64,000 nt of DNA from Rhytidiadelphus loreus (GCA_947034895.1 OX344765.1:13211001-13275000); one strand, 5' to 3'. Positions 1 to 12,688 are shown, counted from the stretch's first letter. The notes: generated by a model from the sequence alone, not told the origin. Numbers and translations: made by a program.

Positions 1-842
1 ATTTATATATGTGTCAATTTATGAATTTAGCATATTGTTTGGAACACCCTCAAAAAAATTTAAATCATTCTAATTATTTTGTGTTTTTTTATCACACTTG
101 TTGAACCTTTTATTTTTAAAATTGCTAAAATTACAAATTTGAAAAAAAAATTCTCTAGAAACCAATTTGTTTGTGCAGAGTGAAGTCTAGAAATGTCCAA
201 GAAAAAGATTTTTTTCATCATTCCCTATTATTCCCTTCATTGGAAAAACATTCGATTTGCTCTTTTTTCTATTAGACAAAATTTCCTGCACCTGACGAGT
301 TGAAATTGAACTCTAAAAAGTTTGGTAGAGCTCTGAAAGCAATAAGAACTGTGCAGCAGTTTGAAGATTTCTCCGACTTTTTGCTAAAAAAAAAATCGAC
401 CGGCGTTGCATTGTAAGAGCTAAATCTTCAGGGATTCAATACATGTAAATTGGTGTCAAGAGCACTAATCTTTCTAGAAAATTAATAACAAGTCTGGTAT
501 GGCTTCACTTGGATCGGTAGAATTGCATGCTAGACTGCCCCTCCTTAACCATGAACATTGTTTGGATTCAAGTTTTCGAAGAGAAGGGAGACGGCGGACC
601 TGAAACTCGCCAATCTTAAGAAGAGCATCTCATCGTCTTACTCCGAAATTTTCTAGTTATATCGTCTAACCATGTTGATCATCTTAAGGAGTATCATCGT
701 ACGTAAACTGGTTGCAATTCCAATTCTTGTATCTCATGGAGCCCTACGGAAATATGCGAGACTGAGGTATCCACATTTCTGAGACATGGAGACTGAAGCT
801 AGTTTGTGACTCTTGTGAGTTAATGCACTCAATCCTTTGTCA
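1..842. other. AT-rich spacer, no gene seen
   Basis: No open frame of note and no recognisable protein homology on either strand. The first 480 bases are very AT-rich with short A and T runs. From about 480 to 840 the composition is more balanced, but I could not assign it to a gene. Confidence 0.5.
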
Positions 843-1017
843 CCGCCAGTTTCATTAAGATGGGGCGATTCCAGCGACACAAATAATGACGTACATCTAT
901 AAATGACCAAGACCCTGTAACTAATTAGGACAGGTGTAGATATCCATTTTCGATCGATCGCTCATCCTCAGATTTTCCAAAGTACTGGAATACCGTAAAA
1001 TTTAATGAAATTGTCAT
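843..1017. repeat. Degenerate MITE of the TCAATTTCGTTAAAATGG family (copy F5)
   Basis: The left end reads GTTTCATTAAGATGG followed by GCGATTCC, and the right end reads GGAATACCG followed by TTTAATGAAATTG and TCAT. Both match the terminal repeats of the better copies at 5274, 30888, 31401 and 61165, with several substitutions. No clear target duplication is left. The homology is judged by eye and the exact ends are uncertain. Confidence 0.45.
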
Positions 1018-1620
1018 CTATCGGTTTCAATGTCAGGCAAGAGCGGGAGCGCATTGAGAGGTAAAGCCAGTTTCCGGGTCTGGCACGAACATGTTGAATA
1101 GTTCAACCACAGCAATGCTGTCGAATTGTTGAAACGTTGACCGCAGATCTTCAGAGCGTACGAGCAAGTACTCGACATCGTCATTTCCATCCTGGCGAAC
1201 GAATGGCTACCCAGACACCACATTTCATCACCTTTTTGATAGGCCTTTTCAACTGCTGCAGTACTTGCGTTTAATATAGAAATTAGACTTCGTGTAACAA
1301 ACAAACTACTGATACTCTGTAAATTACATGTGCAGAGAACTGGGGATCACAGGGGAATGCAATCTAATAACCATTATTCAGTAAAGATATAGAAAGTCTG
1401 AGTTTCACAGTCACGAGACTCCACAAACTATAGATTTTGGGTTCAAAAGTAATGGAATGTCGCCAATTTAAAGAAATTGATGTTACGAGCAAATACTCGA
1501 CAAGATCAATTTCCATTCTCGCCAACGCCTTCACTACATCTGTCGCCCTTGCACCAAAATTTATCACCTCCTTGAAAACCATTTTCATTTGCTGCACGAG
1601 TTACATTTAAGTTAATTACT
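1018..1620 (-). pseudogene. Two related gene-fragment copies, product unknown
   Basis: Two segments, about 1039-1304 and about 1470-1620, share a minus-strand reading with the peptide motif VEYLLV. The second copy reads VKALARMEIDLVEYLLV (about 1485-1545) and the first reads RQDGNDDVEYLLVRS (about 1150-1200). In that frame the first copy continues downstream for about 35 residues ending in QCAPALA. Stops and frame changes separate the parts. They look like duplicated exons or pieces of a decayed gene. I do not recognise the family. They lie just outside the left arm of the inverted peroxidase duplication, so they may belong to a larger duplicated gene neighbourhood. Confidence 0.35.
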
Positions 1621-1639
1621 AATATTCGGATTGAGTCTA

Positions 1640-2066
1640 TCTGTATTTTTATTGAGTTAGTAATACCAAGTTCCTATAAGATTAAAATGAATCAGCGAGA
1701 GGTTCTTCACTAGCTTTGCGGTGCAGGCGTGCAGCCATAGAGATTGTCCTTCGGTTAATTGGGCTCTATACTCGCCAACATCACTTTCAACCGCAGGGAA
1801 CAGAACTAATTATAGTCTGAATATCCGGAAGCAAATAGTGGATTTCGAATCTACGTCTTTTTCTATTTTTTACAGCAATCCCCATTCCTTTTATATTCCT
1901 TATGGCATTAATGTTACGTCTTTCAATTGGAATATAAAAAAATGATGAGTTGGATGTAATCTCTCACACATACCGACAATTCGACAGCCAGAAAAACTGG
2001 CAGATCTTTCAATACGTAAAACAGACATGCAATGAACGTACTAAAATTTGGAATCGTGCTTAAGTT
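1640..2066. other. Spacer between gene fragments and inverted arm
   Basis: Moderately AT-rich sequence with no convincing coding potential. Nothing recognised. Confidence 0.4.
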
Positions 2067-2103
2067 AAAAAAATCGTAAACAAGAACCTGTGGCCTTGCA
2101 GGT

Positions 2104-2109
2104 TTTATT
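2104..2109 (-). terminator. Poly(A) signal AATAAA of left peroxidase
   Basis: AATAAA on the minus strand about 200 nt past the stop codon. The same hexamer is present at 63959-63964 in the right paralogue. Confidence 0.55.
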
Positions 2110-2305
2110 ATTTTCTGGAATCTGTAAAAGACCAGCAATCTCCTACTAATACTGAGAGTCAAAGAATTGACGAACAACGTCCAGCGTACACCGACAGTCA
2201 AAAGAATTTTAGTCCTCGGTTTCGTAAACTATTTAGCCATGAATGGAAGCATGCACTCGATATCTACACCTGAACACTCTAGAAATCAGACGTCCAAGTT
2301 CACCA

Positions 2306-3942
2306 CTAGTTCACAAACTGGCAGAGCTTACGAATCTCCCCCTCCGTGCCCGTCTTGGGCTGGATGTTGGTCATGGCCACCATAGCCGACGCGAATCGCC
2401 GATTGAAGGTGCTTTGCTTCAGATTCGCCAACACGTAGGGGCGAGTTTTAGGGTCCCTGTACAGAGTTTGGTCCGAGGTCATGAGGCCACGGCCAGCTCT
2501 GATATTCTGGAAGTACTTCGTGTCAAATGTGCTTGGGGAGTATTGGTCGATGACCAGAGGAGTCGGGGTGGTAATCGCAGGGCACACCTTTTGCAGCGCC
2601 GCCAACAGATTCTTGGGCATGGTCGGGTCGATGGTGGTGAAGATTCTGTCACGCAACTGCACGCAATGCGTCACTCCCAAAGTGTGGGACCCTGGGATAC
2701 ATACACACACACCTCGTCAGGACTGATAATTGCACAGGAGATGTCCAAAATGTTTATCTATGGCAATTTTGAAGTCCATGTCCAGTAATGATAGAGTAGT
2801 ATCCGCTAGTAAACTCTTGGAACCTTTGGATCAAGTATTTCCACACTCACCACAAATCGAGGCACACCTGCATGGTCAATGGAGCGAGTCACTAATGTAC
2901 TGTATGGTTAAAGCAGTCGATCTCTACCTTCAGATTGGTTAGTATGGGTACCTGAGAGGTCGACCATCTGTGCTGCGGACAGGCCCTTGGCAGCGAAGTT
3001 GGCGATGAGCTGCGTGCTGTTGAAAGTGGAGGGCGGCAAGTTGGTAAGCGCCTCCTGCGCGATGGACACTCGGCCGTCGCGGCGACCTGCGGGCACTCTC
3101 CAGCCCACTCCCCTTGTCAGGGTCACTGTATCGCGAGAGGCGAACGCTAGAATGTCGGCGCAGGAGACCACTCCTGGGCAGACCTTCTCCACTGCGGCCT
3201 TGGCCGCGTCGATGGCGTCGAAGCCGTGGAGCCCAATGTTGTTCGGGGCAGATCTCTCGGTGGTGGTCCCTGCTAGCAACACGGAACCGTCGCATCCCTG
3301 CCGTTTGGCCGAACACGGATTCAGTCCACAGTTCGATCTTCTCATAGAGCACCATCTCATGAATGCAATGAGCTCGATCATACGCTCCATGAACGAAACA
3401 TGACTATGTACAAATGCGAGCAACCACAACTTACAGCTAAAGCTTTCCCGAAATATCTCGTGCATTCGGCATTACTAACGCTAACCACATTCCAAACAAC
3501 TGGACTGGCGGTAGTGGACCCCAGCGCTAATCCCCGGTTGCTGAAGAAACTTAACAAGTGGGTTGAAACAGCTAAAATCCCCGTGTTCTCTTTCTAACGC
3601 TGTTTGCAGTACTGGTACTATGATCGTTGACTTGACGAGAATAACTGAGACAGAGATAGGTAGAAATGACGTGACTGTGAGAAACAGATACTTGCATTGA
3701 TATGTCTGTATGCATACCCGGACAAAGCAGTCATGGAAGATGAGTCGAAGGATTCCAGGCGCCACAGTCTTGTCCTTGGCATACGACGCCTTCATCGACT
3801 GGTACACAATTTTCTCCACATTGGGACAAGTGTACCCGTAGAAGTTGTACTTCAAAGTGGCCTCCACTCCACGCACATTGCTCCATGCAACCGTCGCCAG
3901 CACTAGGAGTGCCACCAAACTCACTCTCATCTGGGGCCCCAT
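2306..3942 (-). CDS. Class III secretory peroxidase (left copy)
   Basis: A haem peroxidase (EC 1.11.1.7) of the plant secretory class III family, which oxidises phenolics and other donors with H2O2 in the cell wall or apoplast. Exons are 3942-3718, 3297-2952 and 2691-2306, with GT-AG introns of 420 and 260 bp; the product is 318 aa, normal for the family. Residues 1-28 form a hydrophobic signal peptide. Arg66 and distal His70 sit in RLIFHDCFVRGCDGS. The proximal haem His is His193 in SGSHTLGVTHC. Eight conserved cysteines are visible (39, 72, 77, 115, 121, 200 and two later), and VPAGRRDG is typical. The start is the ATG of MGPQM, because it opens the signal peptide and matches the paralogue. 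No break was found. The paralogue at 62137 has identical exon lengths. The substrate cannot be told from sequence. Confidence 0.95.
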
Positions 3943-4109
3943 TCTCCAAACTAGCACAGACAAGATCGAATCTCTCACCACTGCAAGAATGACAAACCAC
4001 CAGCTAAAGTGCTGCGCTAGCTTACCGTACAGAGCAAGCAATGCACTGCAGCGAATTCAAGCTGGGATGGAGCGAATGAGGCACGTTTCAAACTCTCTTC
4101 CCGTACAGC

Positions 4110-4117
4110 TTATGTAA
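4110..4117 (-). promoter_or_regulatory. TATA-box position of left peroxidase (altered)
   Basis: By alignment to the right copy, which has TTATATAA at 61965-61972, this position reads TTACATAA on the minus strand. It lies about 168 nt upstream of the ATG. The single change in the TATA core may weaken the promoter; that effect is an inference. Confidence 0.45.
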
Positions 4118-4290
4118 GAGCACCATCCAGACCTCAACTTCGTGGAAGAGCAGCTAGCCACAGTGTAATAGTTGCTATTTTCATGACAGATGATCACCTA
4201 GTTGCTATAATTCCTGTGAAGAATGACCATAGCTTTGACCTTCCAAGGTCAATAGGGGAAGCCAATGTCAATGGCTGCGTCAACGCTGGA

Positions 4291-4811
4291 TGCTAATCGG
4301 AGCAAAGGCGCCAAAGACTGTTTCCTCTTGGCAGTTGTCATGTGCAATACTTTGGATTTTCGTTTTGATTTCTGATTGTTTTGGATGGGAGTGAATGAAT
4401 TTTTTCGATTTTATGCTCCCAGTTCTGTGTAATCCCGACAGGCACGGAAAGTGGATGGATTCAAAGTTGGTGACTTCGTGTGCCCCGGGTAATCGGACTC
4501 TCATTGATGGTTTCCGGTATTGTAGTGCTCACATAACTCGGAGTGCGAAGGCAGCCGATGAGAGATTTTCAACGACATCTGTAGAGTGACAGAGAACGCG
4601 GTGTGGTGAGCACGAGTCCTTAGCGCATGGCTGTAGTGGCCCCCATTTTTAGAGAATTTGGACACACCCAAAAAAGGACTTTGGGGGTAATCCCATAATG
4701 CATGTGTAGATTAATGTGCAGGTGATGAACGTGTAATGGAAATAGAAGCAATGTGGGAGGTCTTTTCAAAAGATGGTGTGCGTTTTCTTAGAATGCAACT
4801 GGAATGAGAGA
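4291..4811. other. Spacer, no gene recognised
   Basis: Mixed-composition DNA next to the inner end of the inverted arm. Short open frames exist on both strands but none has a recognisable motif, and there is no matching sequence at the inner end of the right arm. Confidence 0.4.
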
Positions 4812-5134
4812 AGTGAGGTAGGAGGGTCATTTCAGAGCTGGAAATGAATTTGAGGAGGTTAGAGTTCTTGAAATATTTTCCACTAAATTTTCCTTGAAAG
4901 ACAAATGAAATTGGTATCTAACCCAAGTTATTTCATGTTTTTTGGACCTTTGCCAAATTAGTTATGAATTTTTGAAGTTGAAATGTAGTGGTCACTGGAA
5001 GTGTTAACCTCCTGAAATGTACAATGTTTGTACATTGTTGTTGCCAATATAAAAGCAAAAATGTACAAATTGTACACAATTCAAAAGGTGGACGCTTTTA
5101 GAGCCCAAGCACTTTATAGACCTCCTACCTCACT
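4812..5134 (-). repeat. R-family repeat, copy C (reverse orientation)
   Basis: A roughly 320-bp element with terminal inverted repeats AGTGAGGTAGGAGG and its complement. Its interior is the reverse complement of the copies at 6618 and 13566; shared blocks include the complement of TTTCAAGGAAAATTTA and of CATAACTAATT. A palindromic segment rich in TGTAC lies near 5015-5085. It carries no coding capacity and is best read as a non-autonomous TIR element. Confidence 0.7.
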
Positions 5135-5273
5135 ACTTTAAAGAACAAGCTAGCTTTCAAGTCAAAGTGAAAGTTTTGGATTTTTGCAAATCACTCATGT
5201 GCAAATCAAGTGTAAGATAAAGATGCTTGATTATATTGTTTTTTAGTAGTTTTTACTAATTTTATCCAATTGG

Positions 5274-5500
5274 ATGGTCAATTTCGTTAAAATGGCACAA
5301 AATGAAACCACTAAAAGAATGAAAACAATGGAAAGATTGTCTAAGGGGAGTGGAAATGCGTGAACTAGGAGTGATTTGAATGTGCTAGGCATAAAATTGG
5401 CACATGTATAACCCTATTGTGGCACACTTATTATCCATTAGTAGAAGATATTCCATTAAAATGGCATGTGGAATACCGCCATTTTAATGAAATTGACCAT
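5274..5500 (+). mobile_element. MITE with 4-bp target duplication (copy F1)
   Basis: A 227-bp element with terminal inverted repeats containing TCAATTTCGTTAAAATGG at the left and its near complement at the right. It is flanked by TTGG on both sides (5270-5273 and 5501-5504). Its interior matches the element at 61165-61410 in reverse orientation. There is no ORF. Confidence 0.8.
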
Positions 5501-6267
5501 TTGGGTTCTATGGTTTAGTATAATAAAGAAACTTTGACGGATTCCTGATCCTAGCTTGGATGCAAATCATAGAATGCAAAATGCTTCTTGAAAGACTTTC
5601 AATAATCCTATACTTATGTACTTATCATCTAGTAACCATGTCGGTTATTCGGTTTGGGACAAAATTAGACCAAAACTAATTAAAATATTAAAATATACAT
5701 TGTACTCAATTGCTTCAACAAGGACACTAATTTGTCCTAATAATGCATAGACACTCATTTACCAAAGTCATGCTATTTTGAGTTAGTATTGGTTGAAATA
5801 TTACCATATTGTTCTATTTTCCTTTTAAATAAAAATTTGCAATGATAATAATTTTCAAGGTCATGCTAATTTTCCCAACAATGTTAGTGTGTGAGCCTTA
5901 AAATGCAAGCATATGAGCCTTGAACATATGTATAAGTCAATATCCTACAACCATTGAAGGTGCTTATAATATAAACATCTATAATATAGGTATCTATAAC
6001 ATAGTTACACTATAATCATGGAAGTTTTTTATAATATAGACACCTATAACATAGGTGTATAGCCTTCTAAGCTCGTAGGCGAGCTCACATAATAGCAACC
6101 CTCCTAATTTTTCTCCACTCACTAATAGGACAATCAATGTAGTTTGTTTGTTTTTTGAGGAAAATTTGATCTTCTTTTGTTCACTAAATGATTTAGAAAT
6201 ATTTCAATACCTACAAAGGCATATAAAACTAGTGTAGGATGGTGGGATGTATCCCATTGATTATTAA
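5501..6267. other. AT-rich spacer with CTATAA-type short repeats
   Basis: No gene seen. Around 5935-6065 the sequence alternates motifs such as ACCATTGAAGG and CACCTATAACATAG. These also occur at 19675-19805, and as GTTATAGGTGCCTATAG near 31988. They look like remnants of a PIF/Harbinger-type MITE. Confidence 0.4.
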
Positions 6268-6577
6268 GGTAGAAGGTCTATAAACACCTGAAAGCATCCT
6301 CTAACAAAGAAGTACATTTTGCTTTCTAAATGCATCATCAATGTACAAAAAGTGAACATTTCAAGAGGTAAACTACTTTAGTGACTTTTTATATTTCAAA
6401 TTCAAAAATTTATAATTCATTCTACAAAGGACCAAAAATTATGAAAGCACTTGGGATAGATGCCAATTCCATTTTCTTTCGATGAAAATTTGACTAAAAA
6501 ATAATTCAAGGATTTTAGCTTCCCCAATAGAGCAATCAATTGGTAAATGTTTGTTTCAAGTATCTCCTCCCTTACTC
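6268..6577 (+). repeat. R-family repeat, copy D
   Basis: Begins with GGTAGAAGGTC and follows the order of copies A and B, with blocks such as GGGATAGATGCCAATTCCA. It ends in a diverged CTCCTCCC. It lies directly upstream of copy A, so the two form a direct tandem. Confidence 0.6.
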
Positions 6578-6617
6578 CATACACTTGTAAAAGGTCCATG
6601 GAGTCTCTCTCTATAGA

Positions 6618-6943
6618 AGTAAGAGGTTCTAAAAATGCACAGGCTCTAAAATTGCCCACCTCCTCAAATGTACACTATTTGCACATGTTGCTTTTTTGTA
6701 GCCTTCAGCAATGTACAAATAGTGTACATTTGAGGAGGTGGGCGATTTTAGAGCCCTATGCCATTTTCAACTTTAAATTTTCATAACTAATTCCACGAAT
6801 CTCCAAAAAATATGAAACAACTTGGATTAGATGTCAATTCCACTTGTCTTTCAAGGAAAATTTACTGAAAAATATTTCAAGAAGCTTCACCTCCCCGAAA
6901 TTCAGTTTCAGCTCCTAGGTGGGCGATTTATGGACCTCCTACC
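6618..6943 (+). repeat. R-family repeat, copy A, with long hairpin
   Basis: A roughly 326-bp element with degenerate terminal inverted repeats of the GGTAGGAGGTC type. Between 6642 and 6755 it carries a strong inverted repeat. Arms of about 46 nt run from GGCTCTAAAATTGCCCACC to the complementary GGTGGGCGATTTTAGAGCC around a short loop. It is over 75% similar by eye to copy B at 13566. No ORF. Confidence 0.75.
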
Positions 6944-9900
6944 CTAGCACACTCAGGTGATGTTCATGAAGAAAAAATGTTTTTAGAATCAAAATGTTGT
7001 TGAAGCAAGTGGTGAACTTATTGAAATAATAGTTACCACGAATTGTCCGCTTGCAAAGTTGGACAGTTTCAAACCAAGGCATTTGCCTGAATAAACTCCG
7101 TGAGTGCAGTTCACGCTAGCTCAAGCCCCCATGATTTCAACAACTTGCCTAAGAAAATCTCCTTCAGTGTTAAAATAAAAATAAAAATAAAATTGAACAT
7201 TTTCTTTTGTAATTTTAATTTTTTAAATTCTTCAGTGCAGGACATGCTTGAACAAATTTAAGAGTCCATGAACAGCCTGTAACTTAGTGCTGTATTGTAC
7301 ATGCAACTGAAGTCCAATTCAAGGATTTCTATAAATAGAATTGGATAATGGAGAATTAAATAAGCTACAGTAATGGTAAGGTGGCAGAACATTTATGGTG
7401 TGCAACATTCTTTTGATCATTTTGGGACCAAACAGCAGAATCTACAAATAGATGTAACAAGATGATGACCTATTTCAAACCACTTAAGCAATTCAGACTA
7501 CATGTGGCATGGGAAGGTTGAGGAAAAGAAATTCCTTTGGAGAGAAATAGATTTAAGAAGGATTTCATAATTTTTGACATTTTTTTCCTCAAAAACAAAA
7601 TTAGTAAGAATTTTTTTCGTGAAGATTTTGTTGGTCCCATTTTCAATTTGTAGGCAAACCAATTTCCAACCACCATAGTCTGCTTACAAAATTGATGTAG
7701 GTGGTCATTGTGGCTTTCAATGTACATATTGTGATCATTTTATACTTTCAATGTACACCTCCTGAACATTTGTGCTACTCTTGTTGGCCATGCTATACGT
7801 GAGTTGCCACCTACAATACTATTGATTAGAAATGGAAAATCCTAAGTTAAGAGAATAGAGTGATGGTCGAAAATGGGTTAACTCCTTTAAAGATGGTTTG
7901 CTAAAAATCCAAAGAATCCATTAAATCATGTAAGGTAGGAATATCATAAATGGTGCCACCCCACCTAATGGCTCAACAAGGTTTTCTAAAACCAACAATA
8001 GCTAGCTTTGTTGTTGATTTGAATAAGATTCAATTTGTTGAAATTTGATTGGCTCACGCTTGATTAGGAACAAGTTCCTAAGGTACCCATTTTAGATGAA
8101 GCTATGAGACAAGAATGGGGTCCAAATGAAGAATCTACATTTATATTCAATAAAATATTCATTCCAGAAGATTTTTTTTCTCTTTTGTAGCATTCTTTGT
8201 CATTCTTATTTTGCACACATTGAACTTAATTTCTCAATGAATTTCCCATATCCCTACATGCTGAAATGCTTATTTTAACCATTTATGGTATTCCTACCTT
8301 ACCAATTTGTCACTTGACTATTTGCCATTGAGGAAGTTTTTGATGGCAAAATGAAAGGATTGCTTTGTTGATACTTCACATAAGTGGAGGTGGAAAGATC
8401 GTTTTTAAAATGAAATCCATTGTCCGTCATGAATCCTCAAAAGTTATGGGATAGATTGAAGATAAGAGCTTGATTACTTATTGTCAAAACATAGGAATTG
8501 TATTCAAAGTATGATTTCAAACCTCATTTTGGCAGAGTAGAATATTTTTTTTCAAAGAACTTTGAATTAATTTTTTTGTTAAATCAAGATAAATTTCATC
8601 TCCAAAATCCATTTGTGATTTTGAGCCTCCAAAAAGAAGTTATGGGCAAATTTAGAGATGATATTTGAAAATGTCAAAGGAAATATCCCTTCCAACCCCT
8701 CTTTGAAATTTGTCCATAACTTTTGATTGGAGACTTTAAATCTTAAGCGTATTTTTGGAGATGAAATTTAGCTTGATTTCCCACATTAATTGAGTTTAAA
8801 GTTTTATGAAAAAAATTATTCTAGTATGCTTAAATGAGGTCTGAAAATCTATGTTGAACACAATTCCTACTTGTGATTTAACTATGAGTGTTGAATTCTT
8901 ACTAATCCTAATTTTCATATCCCACATGAATTGTTTTACCTCCTACGTCCCCAATTGTATAAACAACTTGTCTTCTCATCTTATAACATACTGTAATTAA
9001 TAAGTGGATTTTGAAGCTACAAAAGAGTTTGCAAAATATTTTTTTCTTTTAAATTATTGTCAAATATTTCCAAGTTGTATTTTAAAGCACCAAAGATTAT
9101 TTTTATACTTTAATTGAGATTCCAAGCCTAACATGCATTTTAAAACTCAAACTTGAATTTTTCATATAGTTTGTGATTTTAAATGCTTTTAAGCTTAACT
9201 AAGAAATGTAGCTCTAATAATCTATTTTTACACCATTTTAATTTCTTTCAAAATTATTAAGTTCGTAATTTTTTTGACACTTTAAGAATAGCCTCTTGAA
9301 AGCTCAAAATACATTATTTTTGAACTTTTCTATCAAATTTTTCTTGGTGTGAGACCAAAGAATACACCAATTACACCATGAGTTTTTTCACTATTATTTC
9401 CATTTTTCATAAAAAATTCTTACTATTTTAAGCACTTTAGAAAATTACTATAATTTTTACCAAAAAATATTTTTTAAATTATATAAAATTCAATTTGATG
9501 TTTTTAATTATGAAAAATAAGAATAAATTTTAGACATATATTACCACATGTGAAAATATCAATTTTTTGAAATGTGTGTTTTAATGTAGAAATCTAATGT
9601 AGTTTGACCAAGCCCAGACATGAAATATCCTTTTAAGGGTTAAATATTTAGTACTACAATGTTCAAGTATTGGTATTGATCAATCTCTTGCTTAATGTTA
9701 CATATCCCTTGTAGCTATTGATAGATGTAGAATATTCCACATCGTTTTATTGGGGGTAGAGCAACCCAATTGTAGATTGATTGAAAGTTATGCAACTATT
9801 TCTTAGCATGCTAGAATTATTTATTATGAAAATTTTCACGGTAATGAAGTATTTTCACCCTTTTGCAGTATAAGTAGTTTACCACCAACTATAATAGAGT

Positions 9901-12688
9901 TCTTTACATCCACTCATTGACCCAAATATGTCAAAATGTTTGCTCAAATTTGAACATTAGTTTTCAAAAGGAACTAATGGAAGTTGAAGAGTTAATTGAA
10001 GAAACCAACGAGAGTTGAAACATTTTGTACTTCAAAATTGTTCAATTAAAGGTAGTCTAATGTCAATAATAGGTGTTCTTAGGTGGTCTAAAAACTCTCA
10101 AACCAATTGCTTTCACTTTTCCTTTTGTTTGCTAACATTGTGATATGGTATATTTCCCAAATTGTTGATTTCAAAAAAAGAATCCATTTTAGGTAAATAT
10201 AATTTGTTGGGTGATCATCTCTAAATTGTTACAAAAATTTGAGTGTAAATTGGAACCACAAAATTCCAATACTTTTAGATTTAGCATACATGCCATTTCC
10301 AAGTGAAAAAATAAAAAATAAAAAATCATTAAAACTCACAAATGGGCAACTCAAAAAACAAGAGCATCAATTAAAAAAAGGTCGATTGGTTTATTGGGGC
10401 CAAAGGCATATTTTGATTCTCCATCAACAATTTATTTATATTTGAAGGATGGTTTAATGAAAATAGATATCTTTTTGTACAAAGTGCATAATGTTGTGGT
10501 TTTTCTTAAAGTCGTAGCAACATTGTTATAGTCCCAAATCCTAAAACTAGCCTAAAACAGAGTTTATAAGAGCAAAATAATTTATATATATTTATTTTGT
10601 TTCCTTGCAAATATATATTGTATAACATATTTATTTACATTAACAAATATATATATTCATATATATTTTTATTAATTTAAATTTATTAAATTTTCAAAAT
10701 GAAATTTTTATCATATTTTTTCAACTTCAAATCTATAAAACTAGATTAAAACCTCTATCTATTATCTATAGAGTTTTTATATCTCAACTAACTAAAAAAG
10801 TGCCTTGTAATTCTACAAAATAGTTGTTTATGATTGTATATAGTATCACTAGCATATCAAAGCCATATATTTTTGAAGTTATAGCACAAAATAAAAATGA
10901 ACCTCTTCTCAAAATTCCTTTTGCATCATTCTTTCTACCCTTTTGTTTTGTAGACTTGGAGAGAATTTTTAGTAAAGGGTTTCATGATTACCTTAAAAAA
11001 TATCACACTTTTATTTCAAGAAATTTTAAATTAAGCTTTAATAATTAATTTTAAAGAACATGTATTGATTGAATGGTTGAAGATTTTTGTATTGCAAACT
11101 ATTATTATTAGTTGCAAAATACTTGAAGTCTTTTATTATTTTATTATTAAATTTGTTATACTAAATCAATGGACTAATTTATTTTATAGTCATACAAATC
11201 CTTCACAAATGATCAATGCTTAAAATGTACACGGAGACTTTCAAAAACAATTAGTAATTGTTACATTGAAATATAGTGAAATTTGAAAGAAAAGAATATG
11301 CATGAAGAGAAATGCAATGAATATGTGTCTTTTCAAAAGGAGGTGAAAGGACTTGTTAATTTTTAAGTCGGTTCATTTGATAACATTTATTGCCTTATTA
11401 CAATTCACTATTGTTGCTTACATCAAGTGTTAGTTCTTACCACTAGACGTTGGTACGAGGTCTCAAACAAATATACTTAATTCACTTTTTATCTCTTGAA
11501 ATAAGAAATTGGATTTCTTATTGTATGGCTAGTCCGTAGTTGTAATTGTGTGCACAAATCAAAATTGCTTGAGCTCCTAAACAAGAACTTCACCATGACG
11601 ATTGATGCAAAGATTCTTGCCATCAAGGATAAAAAAGAGCAAGATGTTGCAATTATGAAGATGCTCTCAATGGTACAAAATTATAAACATATTAAATCCT
11701 TCATGAGTAGAGTATGATTGTTTTTCATTTCAAACTACTACCAGATCAAACAATTTTTTTCCATATATACTTCATTTATAAAGTTAGTACAAATATTTTT
11801 GCAAGCTGGGAATAAGTGGGCCTATGCAAGTTTTACACCACCAAGTGTATATTCACTCAAAAATGTACTCTTATGTAATTGTTATCTTCAATTGAATAGA
11901 AGCTCTAAATTAAGGTGGGGAGAATGTAGAGTTGGATGGCCACTGAGGCTAAAGTTGAGTTCAAAGATTTGTGAATGTTGAGCTATTTGATTGATGTTGG
12001 ATACTCTGTAGAATCTATGGAGAAGAATTAATGCTGGTTATAACATACCTAGAAGACAACCAAGGAGTCAGTTCAAAGATGATTTTCCAGATGACCCTCT
12101 CTTGGTAATAACCATTAGCATTGTTTTAAGTTCAATAAATTTGAAGATTAAACATTTAATAAGGTAACTACACCTAAAATCATCCTAGTAAGCATGTGAG
12201 CATGATTCCTTTCATTAAATTGTCTTATTTTTTGTTGGTTCTTGTTGACAATTGCAAGAGAATTTATAGATTTAGTTTAGTTTATATTAATTATTGACCA
12301 ATGTAGGAATAAACTATGACTTTTCAAAGGATTGTTTACACGTATATCCAAAATCGACTATAGAATTTCATATGTAAAGGGGTTACATTTTAAGCAGGAA
12401 TGTAAATAGGACAAATTAATTTAGTAGAAGGGTTGAAATAAGGTGTACTAAAGATATGTTATAGATTGTATAAAAGTTTCATACTTGCAAGGGATTGAAA
12501 TAAAAATTTAGTAGGAATGAAGATATTGTGTTCATATACATTACTAGATTGGAATATATATCAAGAGACATGAGAAATGTGTGCATGACAAATTACAAGA
12601 ATATTTGTCGTGCTCTATGTTTTCTTCATGAATGTTGGATAAATTATTTGACTGATATTTCTCCATGATAAAAACATTATGGATTTTT
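6944..12688. other. Long AT-rich spacer without recognisable genes
   Basis: About 5.7 kb with no convincing ORF. Recognisable debris: 8902-8972 matches the right half of the MITE at 15034. About 9400-9638 matches about 60560-60757 and ends in AAGGGTTAA, an end of the TTAA-flanked element family. Simple TA-rich sequence is common near 10580-10700. The small open frames, for example 10824-11048 and 11718-11981, have no motif and look like chance ORFs. Confidence 0.5.

Larger units (their letters stand above)
2067..4290. repeat. Left arm of a long inverted duplication
   Basis: The reverse complement of this segment matches 61785-64000 through the 3' flank, three exons, two introns and promoter of the peroxidase gene. 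The outer limit is set by the window end on the right side: the last bases of the window pair with about 2067. The inner limit is near 4290, where a stretch reading GGCTGCGTCAAC on the plus strand pairs with the region near 61790. Exons are most conserved and introns less so, as expected of an ageing gene duplication. Confidence 0.85.

Noticed and set aside
2243..2788. Long plus-strand frame over the left peroxidase, with a mirror frame at 63234-63776
   Set aside because: It is the antisense shadow of exon 3 of the peroxidases; the GC-rich codon pattern opens the opposite strand.
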